Of a stretch of 20,342 bases of DNA, positions 1 through 10,200 are shown piece after piece. Positions within the stretch are counted from its first letter, which is position 1, and each line of letters starts with the position of its first letter. Where the stretch lies: positions 1 through 20,342 of the forward strand of contig JAQGFW010005550.1 of the NCBI GenBank assembly GCA_030463445.1. Direction: 5' to 3'. Below the pieces are notes generated by a model. The model did not search any database and had not been told where the DNA came from. It saw only the letters and a list, made by a program, of their open reading frames with translations. The DNA is from Euplotes aediculatus (taxonomy: Eukaryota > Ciliophora > Spirotrichea > Euplotida > Euplotidae). The position numbers and the translations under genes are program-made.

Positions 1-44
1 CCCCAAAACCCCAAAACCCCAAAACCCCAAAACCCCAAAACCCC
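1..44. repeat. C4A4 telomere
   Basis: Five complete CCCCAAAA units followed by CCCC form the very start of the window; unique sequence begins right after. This is the 5' C-rich strand of a ciliate macronuclear telomere of the C4A4/G4T4 class. Only about 120 bp of AT-rich sequence separates it from the stop codon of the first gene, so the subtelomere is little more than a 3' UTR, as is usual for ciliate somatic chromosomes. The opposite end of the window has no telomere repeat. Confidence 0.97.
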
Positions 45-163
45 ATATTTAATATTTGTAAATGAAAATAATCACAAATTAAAAACAAACTTATTTAATG
101 TTGATATTTGAAAGCGAACACATTTTGTAAAAACATGAAGAATTAGATTAGTTTCTTGAAAGA

Positions 164-3100
164 TTAAAATTTAAAGCCATCTTCAAATTCTTTGAGTATA
201 ATCTTTTCGTTATTGCTCTTATCAAAGTATTTAAACATCAAATCAAGAGTAAATGGTTCTGTTTTTCCACAATATTCATCAATCAATTCAGCAAATTCTT
301 CCTTTACCAAATATCCTTTATTTCCTTTATCAAAACTGCTAAATGTGTCTTTAACTGTGCTGAGTGTATCCTTAATGATTCCAGCTATCTTTGTAAAAGT
401 ATATTGAATGTTAATGTCAATAAGTTGAACTGCGAATTCTTTATAAGTTACTTCTCCGCTTCCATTATCGTCGCAGTATTCAAATAAATTAGTTATCTCG
501 TCATCAGTAAAATCTATTTCAATCATTTTGAATTTAGTTTTGAACTCATCGAGCACAAGTCTTTTATCTCCATCTTTATCAATATACTCATAAAATACTT
601 GAAGCGATATTTTATTTGAAAGTAAAAATTGTTTGATCTTATCTTTTAGCGCAGGAATTCTTGAAAAATCTCTTTTGGAGACACTTTTTGCAGGCTTTTT
701 AGTTTCTTCTGGAATCTTCTTTATGTCCTTTTGACTTTTCTTGACTTCCTCTTTTTTCAAATTTGTTTGGTTAGTTGCTCTTCTTAAATCATCATCGTCA
801 CTGTCATGCATCGGCTTGACTTCTTTAGAGCGGATTAGGTATTCTTGTTGAGCTCTTTTAAATGGGATCTTCATGATAGACATGAATTCATCTCTGGTCA
901 TATATCCTCTCCTTTCGAATGGCTCTCAGTCCTTCATGAACATATCAATTTCAGAATCTGTGACTCCTCATTTCTTCGGGACGATTGAGTCTTTGAACGC
1001 CTGCTTTGAAATTGCATCCTGTCCTTTACTGAAAATCGAGAACAGAATGTTTAAATCGATGTCACCTTTATCGACGTATCTGTATCAAATCTTGAACAAG
1101 AAGTCTTTTCCCCACTCATCTGCTGAGAGATCCGCTTGCTGGTTAAACGGCATATTTATGTCTTCCATTGAGTTGTGGACAGTGATCTTGACTTCGATTT
1201 CTCCTGTTATGTCTCCACTGTAGTTTTTGATTGCAAACTTGTTTAAGAAGCCTTTACCTTTTGCTATGTCGAATAGTGGAATGTGAGCAATACCAATCAT
1301 ATCATCGATTGTATCATCAGATTTAGCATCAATACCAACGTTTACGGAGTCATCGATAACTGATATTTCAAATGTTTTATCTTCTGTGTAATCTTTAAAT
1401 CTGGAGTCAATCTCTGTCGAATATGTCTTTAGATCGTTAAACTCTGGATTTGGTCCTTCCAATGATTTCGAAATATACTCATCAAATGTATAGAAATTAT
1501 AGAAGAAAAATGGTCTAATTTTTGACTGATGTGTTGCATATCGTGATTTAAGATCAATGCATCTGATGACATTAATTGCAATAATTTTAGTATTTAAATA
1601 TTTTTGAGTTACTTTCTTTGATCTCTGAACAGTATTTAAGTCGCTCTTTTCTTTGAACCATCTAAGAGCTTCATTTAAACTTTTTCTCATTCTCATTTTA
1701 TAATTAATACTTCCAATTCTTAATGATGGATTAGCACTGCTATTAATATTAATAATTCCATTAATGATTGGAGATTTCATTCCATGTGCAGTATCATAGT
1801 CTCTTTCAATAAGCTCTCTTAGTGCAATATTTGCAAATCCAATTTTCTTTACCTTTTGCGATTTATTTATAAATAACTCAAGTTTAATCCTATTTGTCTG
1901 TAAAAATTGAATGTAGAAGTCATCAATAACATTTTTGAATGAAAATAGAGTCGAATATCTTGGATCAAGACCACTTGTAACATCGGTTGCTTTTACATCA
2001 TGATCATAAAATTCAACAGTGAAGAATGTTAAAAAGCCTTTTTCTGAAACAATATCTGATTCAACTACTTGCAGTAAACTATTGTTATAATACTCGGCTT
2101 TATCAATTGCAAGATCTAAAATGTTTTCATCGTGCTTTAAGTCAGTTTCAAGAGTTGCATATGAAAACTCGCTTTCTGCTGCATCAATTTTCTCGTAATC
2201 AGCTCCAACTTCTGCTTTTAAAATTTGTCCAGATTTCTTAAGAAGAACAATTTCTTCAAGTCTTGAATCAGCAATTTTTCTTGCTTCTTCAAGTTTCAAT
2301 GTTAGTTCTCTGATTCTTGTATTTAACTCCTGTGATTCAGCTTCATAATAGATTTTGTTTTCTTTTTCAATATCATACTGAAGCTTCAGAATTTGTTGTG
2401 CCTTTTCAAGAGCAGCGGCTAGTTCTCTTTTGTCTTGTTTCATGAGCTCAATAACTCTAGCTGCAGATTTCGGGTCTCTACTATCAGCATTTAAATCAAT
2501 TCCTATTTGCTCTAAGAAATCAATTTTTGCCCAAATTGGTTCATCTCCATCGTAATTAAGACGATCCATCGTTGCCCTGAAGACAGAAGGATCCATACTC
2601 ATTAATGCCTTTTTCATTTCTCCAAGATCAACAGTATCTCCTACCATTTTGAATGGGTGGACTCCTTTCTGAGCTACATTATGCTGCTTTTCATCAAGAG
2701 CAGAGTTGTAATCGAGCTTGAGTTTAGATAGTTCTCCTTCCTTTGATTTCGATTCTTCCTTTAATTCTTCAAGTTGTTTGTTGAGTTTTTTGTTCTGTTC
2801 CTCAAGATCACTAATCTTTTTGAAGAACTCACTTGCTGATTCTCTTCTAAAGAAAGGATCAGTAAGCAGAACAGTAAGTTTATTTTGATAATCATCTCTT
2901 TCTTGAATGATCTCTTGAATATATTTTCTGTTTTCTTTTGCATTACCTTGGTTGCTTTCATAAATAGCAACCTGAGCTTTTAATGCGTGAACCTCTGCAT
3001 TCTTTTTGTTAAGCTCCTCAACAATTTTAAGATCTTTCGATTTAATGTCTTTAGTATCGATCTCATATTTTTGAACTTGTTTATCTCGATCGTCAAGTTG

Positions 3101-3721
3101 ATCTCTCAGATCATGAACAAGATTTTTAAGTTTAACTTCTTCGCCCCTTCTTTTCTCTAATTCGTTTTGCAATGTATGGATAGTTATTGCTCCAGTGTTA
3201 ATACTTTCCTTCATTTTAGCGATAATTAAATCCTTATCTTTAATGCTTGACACATCTCCAAGATCTTGCGTAAGTGGTTTTGCAAATCCAACAGTCTGAG
3301 GACGAGGAGCCCCTCCAATCTTTCCTGCTCCTCTTGTCTTTGACTTATTTGTACTTTTATTGAACTGAGTAGTGACCATTCTTTTTCTTCCGACAGTTGA
3401 CGGCTTCGTATACTCCGACCTCGTCTTATCAGCCAGTCTGTTCTTAAGTCCTTTTATAATGGCCTTGAGCTTTCTGTTCTCTTCATTAAGTTCAGTGTTT
3501 TCGTCGATAATCTCGTCGATTTGCTTATCAAAGCCCTTGCCGAAATTCTGTCCGTTGAGCTTCCTCTCCCTGGCGATCATCTCCTTGATTCTCTGCAGCC
3601 TGGTGTTCATCTTGGTGAGTTCCCCGTCGAGCACGGCCTGGTGGGTCTTGAGTTTGATGTTCTCGTCGAGGAGAAGGTAAAATCTTTCCGCTCTGTCTTC
3701 CTTTGCAAACAATGCTGAACT
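164..3721 (-). CDS. RPGRIP1L: RPGRIP1/RPGRIP1L-type ciliary transition-zone protein with C-terminal EF-hands
   Basis: Open frame of about 1,182 codons ending in TAA, crossing three in-frame TGA codons read as Trp (near 1085, 968 and 926). Counting from the TTG at 3712: residues 1-500 are coiled coil, and the start (AERFYLLLDENIKLK) matches the RPGRIP1L N-terminus (RFLRLHDENILLK). About 530-690 is the first RPGRIP1-type C2 domain, with the diagnostic tail MRMRKSLNEALRWFKEK. About 700-850 is the second C2. About 876-1182 holds EF-hands: two canonical loops (DKDGDKRLVLDE, DDNGSGEVTYKE) and several degenerate ones. The family anchors ciliary transition-zone modules; the EF-hand tail suggests calcium binding. 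The 5' end is unresolved: a TAG precedes the frame at 3722-3724, no ATG occurs on this strand between 3712 and about 3970, and the conserved N-terminus precedes the first in-frame ATG, so a short upstream exon is likely. Confidence 0.9.
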
Positions 3722-4296
3722 CTATTTCCTCTGAATCCGGTTCAAAATATGATTTGCACCGTAAGGAATTCAGTGCTTATTAACTCTAAATTTGTTTAAT
3801 GATAATTCAGAAAACAATATTTCAGTTTTATTTAAAATAAAGAATTAAAATGAAGAGTGCTTCTATTCAGTAACTTTTAAAATCAAATTATTATTTGCAA
3901 TTTTTTAAAATGTTGGAGATCAAATCTTCGTTGAGTTTTGATTTATCGCAATTTTTCTGGATTTCTTTGATCATCGATTTCACTGTAATAAAGTTTAGAA
4001 TGCAAGTATTTAATAAATAGAAAGAGGAGTTGGGCATTTAAAATAGTTAAATTATTTTTGAGAAGTTTATTAGTACTTTTATTGTCGATTATGAGGCTTA
4101 AAACTAAACTTTAACTATTGAAGAGGATGACACATATTAGATTATTTATTCTATTTTTTATGAAATAAAATATCATTATATTTGACAAAGTTAAATATTT
4201 ATTTCAAACTCTTTATATTTTTTCATTTAAAAATTATTGAAATGTTTATTATCAATTAATTTATCATAACTTATATATTTTACTAAACAAGCTTAT
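3722..4296. other. AT-rich spacer between the RPGRIP1L-type gene and the SecA-type gene
   Basis: About 575 bp separate the 5' side of the first gene from the TAA of the SecA-type gene. It should hold the missing first exon and promoter of the RPGRIP1L-type gene. AAATAG at 3722-3727 (minus strand) is a possible 3' splice site. One small open frame (3891-4037) is listed separately. The rest is AT-rich without a recognisable gene. Confidence 0.6.
3891..4037 (-). CDS. Possible 48-residue ORF of unknown function
   Basis: ATG to TAA, 48 codons, with no TGA codon. The second half (from SMIKEIQKNCDKSKLNEDL) is charged and less AT-driven than surrounding spacer, which makes it look coding. It contains no GT over its last 80 nt, so it cannot splice forward into the RPGRIP1L-type gene from that part. 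It may be a small gene, an exon of something unresolved, or an upstream ORF in the 5' leader of the RPGRIP1L-type gene. I do not recognise a family. Confidence 0.3.
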   Translation of the reverse strand: MPNSSFYLLNTCILNFITVKSMIKEIQKNCDKSKLNEDLISNILKNCK

Positions 4297-7200
4297 TTAA
4301 GTAAATATCTTGATATATTTATTGGATCGATTCCAAATTTTTGTATTTAGAAAGCTTTGTATTTGCTTAATATTTATAAAGTGTGAATAGGTTCACTCTA
4401 AGTATTTTATATATTATGATATAAGAGGAATACAAAATATAATAACGAATTGCTTCTACTTAAAAAATTGCATAAATTTATTTTACCTTTACTTAATTCT
4501 AATACAGAATCTTTGTCACTCTTTTCTGATTTTTCCTATTTAATTTAATACAAATGAGTTACTTTATTTTTATCGATGCATATTTGAAGATTCTCGATTG
4601 TGTAAATAGATCTATCTAATTTCTTTTCAGTCTTGATAGTTGATAAACAAGAATTCATATTCTTTTTCATTTTGTTTTCTATGTATATATTCAGAACTGA
4701 AGTTAGTTTGTACTTACCTAATGGCATATTCGATATGGAATCAATTAGTTTACTTTTTTTGTATTCAAAAGTATTTGAATTCCCAAGATCAATTGTGCTT
4801 TGTCTATCATTTTCTTTAAAATTCAGATTTCCTTCTTTTTTATACTTTTTGTATGCTGGACGTAAGATCGAAGTAATCTGCTTATTATGCAAGAGCTCTT
4901 TCGCACAAATCTCGATAATATCATTTGTATTTTTATTGAGAGTTTTTGCTACCAAATCAAATATGGATTTCGTTGGGTTGAAATTACTATCAATCCATTT
5001 TCATTTGTTTTGAGAGGTAGAATCGTAAATAACAATGATAGGATTTCCTTTGAATTTTGATCCAATATTTTCATGAATCTTATCGTCTTTGATAACCTGA
5101 ATTGGGGAGGATAGAGCGTGAGATAGTAATACTAAATGCAGTAAATCTCCATTTGGATTCTTTTTCATATCCTCTCTCAACAATTTGCTTGTATTTGAAT
5201 CTATACATATAGGTAAATAAAACGTTAATGTGGAGCATTACATTCAATCTTTTCCTGTTCGTTCTCATCTCCAAAAATACAGTCTGTGATGTCAGTATAT
5301 TCTCCGTCTTTTTGGTTCAACTTAGCGAATTTATCATCAATGCTTTTGTTTGTGTTGATGTATGCATTATTGAAATTCTTTTTGAATTTTGAGTCTTCAG
5401 CTGCTGATATTTCTAAATGCCAAAATTATAGTAGTGTAGCGTTTAATAATTTATTTAGCTGTCTGTGTATTTTATAAATCTATAACTTACTTTTAAGGTT
5501 ATAGCTAATTTTGTCAATGAATTTATTAATAAATATATCTTTCATTTTTTTTCTATCTTCATGTTCCAGATTATCTATAATATGTCATATAATCATTCAT
5601 TGTGATAACTAAGACGGAAAACATTCCATAAGCTTGGGAGCATTATATCGAAAACTACGTTTGAAAAATACTAAAACTCAGAAAGAATTGCTAATTAATA
5701 ACTTTGAAAAAATGCTGTTGGTATTACCTTTAATAGTTTGCTTGCTTATTTTTCCAATATTCATGAGTAAATTTTTAGCTTTCTTTATATTTTCTTTATC
5801 TTTTGGAGAAAATTTGTATTCACTATTATCGTCTTGGTTGACAATTTCCTCCAAAATTGAGAGGTTTTGGAAAACATAAGAATACTTTTGAGTTGTAACA
5901 TTTTCTTGAATCAATAAATTCATGATTTGGTCAACTTCCTATTATAGTCAGTTATAAATGTGAATCAAAAATGTTTAATGTAAACTTTGAAATCTGAAAA
6001 TAAAAATAACTTTTTAAAACAAAAAATATACTATATTTTAATTCTAAATTTTTCTTAATGCTTAACTTCAATAAAAGTAAATATATAGTAGTAACGGTAA
6101 ATAAAACATATTGATAAATATTAATAAACATCTAAAATAAAATTCAAATATATTCGGATTTTATTATATTTATTTAAATCTCTTACATTGTCATTTAGTT
6201 TTCATTCTTGTTTTATTTTGGTTTTTAAATGTGGAATGTTACTATTGTTTAATTCTGTAATATCTTCGATACTTTTTGAAACTCAATTTATGAAGTCTAT
6301 AATTAGATCATGGTTAACTATTATATTTGAATTAGAATACTTTCACATATAATCTTTAGCTATAATATGTAAATAGATCAATAATAGAACTTTAAATAAT
6401 AGAATATCAATCTACCTGAAAGATCTCCATGAAGGTTGAATTCATTAAATAATGTTTTTAATTCGCCTTTTTGTCAATACATTGCTACTTTATCTTGAAT
6501 GCTAGTATCTAAAATAATTTTTCTTAGTTTTCAAGTAATATTTTCAGCTTGAGAGTCAATCTCTGTGTTGCTTGAAACTGACTGAGATATACTAGATTCA
6601 AGTTTTCTGATTCATCCTTTATTTTCTATTTTATCGAAAATAATCATTTGATTTATCTAAATATTTGCTGTTATTTTAAAATCCTTACGCAGTTGATAAT
6701 TTTATCCGAATTCAAGGATTTTGATTGCAAAAACTCCTTAATATAGTTTATTATTTTGTTCACATTTTCTAAACGTAGTTATAAATAAAGTTCCCTTATA
6801 AATACCTTAAAAATATCAAAAAGATAGAGAGAGAAAAAAGTTGAAATTAAAATAAATACCTGAAAGTGATTTTTGATTTTTTACAAGTTTATTAATTTTC
6901 GCATGTTTAACAAACTTCTCCATTTCTTGAGAAACACATTCTAATCTTTTATTGATCTGTTTATTCGATTCTTCTTCAAATTCACTATTTCGTTTGTTAA
7001 CCTCATCTTCAATTTGTTGGAATTCTTGATTTTGTTTATCATTGTTAGCATTATTTAATTCTACTTTGGTTGCCCCTCCGAATATAAGTGGTCCGTACGT
7101 CTTAACGATTTCTATTGCAGTTGTAATTCCGTAGATAATATTATTGCTGACAACGCCTACAATTTTCTCAAATCCCCACTCTAGCCAGTCGATCGGCTCG

Positions 7201-10200
7201 TCGGTGATGAGAGAATGCACTCCTTTCGCAATATCTGAAACCCCTGATATTCAGAGAGTTACTCCCAATGCTGACAAAGTCCCGGCACTACAATAGCATA
7301 TAATTGCTCCAGCAGCAACTTGAACAACTCCTACAATAATCATTCATATTGCACTCCAATTTATTACTTCATCTTTAACATTTTTGATCTTTGTTAATTC
7401 TTTTAAACCGCTATTTACAATAACAGTTGCCTCATCTTTTTCATCATCATTGTCATTAAACATTCCTTTTAAATCTTTTTTGCTATCAATTTTCAATTTA
7501 TATCCTTTCTTGTAATTTTCTATTTCTTTGATATTTTCATTAATGTTTTTGACAATAGCTTCAAGCACTTTGATTCGTGCATTAATTTGCTTTACCAATC
7601 CACAATTTTCATTATTCGGTAAGTTTATATCCGAATTCAATTTGAAATTGGCAAGTACCATATTGCATTGATAGACTATAAAGTAAAGTAAACAAATGCT
7701 AAAAACTCTATTCTAATAACTCTTAAATAACTCTAGTAATTTTAATTTATCAAAATGCAATAATCTTACTTAGCTTTTTCTCAATTATGTAGCTTGCTAT
7801 TTTGAAATCATTAATTGCCGCTTTCGCTTTATCATCACTAAGGATTTACAGATTAAGACTTACCTTGGTTTTCCATTTTCTTCAATAATACTGACTGCAT
7901 TAAGATAATATGCAACGAAATTGAGAGGATCATCAAGACTCTTTGATTTTTCTAACCTATAAACAATTAAATTACATTTAGAAATTCAATCCTTTGCATT
8001 TTATGCAGAAAACGACTGGATGAGTTATGACTTTATAAAATACTTTCTATCTGATGAATTTACAAATAAAATAAATGCTTTAATTTCTTACAATCTTTGC
8101 GCATTTTTGAATTTTTTATTTTCCAGTTCTTTTAATGCCTCTTTATTTAAATTGACTGGATTGTTTGAGGTTTCACCATGCTTTGAAATATTTATAAATT
8201 CATTGAAGCTTTCTTTTATTTTCTCAAGATCCTTTTTCTTTTTGTTCTTTGAATTTATGACTATAAAGTTGAACGGTAAATATAAAATAGGAGAAATTAT
8301 TAATTTAAAATCATTGTTTTAGATAGATACTTCTTCACATATCGAGGTAATACATATATTAATCAAACAGATTTAAAGAATAATAAATAAAATACAAGAT
8401 AATTTACTAAATTAAAAATCTAATTGAATTATAATAAAAATGCTTTTGTTTGATTCTTTTAAATACTATAAACTATTTTTTATTTAAATAAACTATTGCT
8501 TAATTTAATGAAGTTCTATGACTTAGCTTCTTACAGTTTTGTTCCTCCATTTTATGAAGCAATTTTTTAGTCTCATTTTTAATGTGATCATTCGAAGATA
8601 TTTTGAAAGTATTTGTAAGCTTTGTGTCAATTGGTGTTTCGAGGATTCTATAAAATTATTAATTTAAAAATAATTTTATTTTTAAATATATAAAAGTAGC
8701 TTTATAGCTAGTATTTGAATAATGGCTTCTCAATCAGAAAAATTTGTTCACAATAGTCAAAGTTTAAATTAAAAATAGCATAAGGGCATCAACTTACATC
8801 TTGCTGAGATTTGAATTATTCATATCTTCATATTTGCATGGAAAGTAATTATTATTATCTCTTGCTATTACAATATCTGCAACTGGATTATTGCTAATTT
8901 TTTCTATTTTTGGAGCATCAAGCTTTGGATCGATTATAGCAATATTTAATTTTAATTCATTGGCTATTGATTTTATAAGTTTGTCATCATTTTCGTTCCA
9001 TTGAGATGACTCTGAATATGTTTTAACAAATTCTTCCTTCTGTGTTTCTAAAATAAATTTTTAGATAGTATTGATACAATAAAGTATATATTAAGTTAGC
9101 TATTTGTTCTTAAGTAAAGCACAATTGTATACATTCGTGTGAGAAACATACCTGTGCTAACATTGAATATATTTGGATTTGAAATTATTCCTAAAACTGC
9201 CTTTTCTTTTATTTCTTTTATTCCTAAGTTCTTGTATTGTGGTACATGTTGAAGTTGACTCTGTAAGGCAGGGAAAAAACCATCAAACTTTGCATTATTT
9301 ACTTTGGATACACAATAACCAAATTCAAAGCACTTTGGCTGGATACTTTTGATTAGTTTCTCTTCTTCTCTTTGTTCATTATGTTGACTTGCTTTTTGCC
9401 AAAGTGCCCAATTCTCATTAACTCCTCTTCGATGAAATGGATCATCTTTGCTTAGTTTATCTTGAGAAATAAAATCAGAATAACTCTTAAAAATCTCATC
9501 TTTAATAAAAGTCTCATTAAGGTATTTGTATTTGACTTCAATTTGCTTATTTGCTTCAAGATCATCTCGAAGTTTAATAATATTAGTATCACTTCATATG
9601 GATCTTCCAAGGTTGTTTTCAACTTGAAGTTGGTCTAGAACTAATTGGCAAGTTCCTTTATTGCCTTTTCGAGCAGATCGACCATATGCTTGGTCTTGAA
9701 TTCTTTGATTTCGTGGTAAGAAAGTTACAATAACATGAAGCCCACCATTCATTTCTACATTTTCAGTTGTACTGATATCAGTTCCTCGACCTGCAAGATT
9801 TGTTGAAACAATTATTTTGTTTGAATCAATACTATGAGGAACATTTTCTTCGTCCACACTATATTTTAAATAAGTAAAAGTAATATAAGCATAATTGTTT
9901 ACCCTGTTGAGATAATGAGATCTTTCTTTGGAAAGTTTTTTTCAATAATTTTTTCTTTTATTCTACTTGCATCATTTATAGCCTCATTAATTATGAGAAC
10001 TGCCCTTCCTTTTTGTGCTTCAACGATAGCTATTTCAGCCACTTTGTCAATCCACTCTTCTTCATTATTTCATAAAACATAAGGAACCTCTTTCAATTGC
10101 TTCTTCCTGAAAGTCGGCATAAATCAGATATTAATTTTATATAAATCCTTGAGTAAAATCTGAGTGTCTTCTGTTCCAATTGTTCCAGTAAGTCCGTAAA

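Noticed and set aside
873-1223. Plus-strand open frame of 116 codons
   Set aside because: It is antisense to the EF-hand and C2 region of the RPGRIP1L-type gene, whose minus frame carries recognisable domains. It has no motif and no independent support.
3372-3718. Two overlapping plus-strand open frames
   Set aside because: They are antisense shadows of the coiled-coil N-terminus; Leu/Ser/Phe-rich translations are what Lys/Glu-rich coils give on the other strand.
164-3721. Euplotid code (UGA = Cys)
   Set aside because: C4A4 telomeres suggested it, but the TGA positions sit in aromatic contexts such as DWEPFERRGY and RGWQILYGYPP and fit Trp better. I judged this by eye, so it stays the main alternative until alignments are made.
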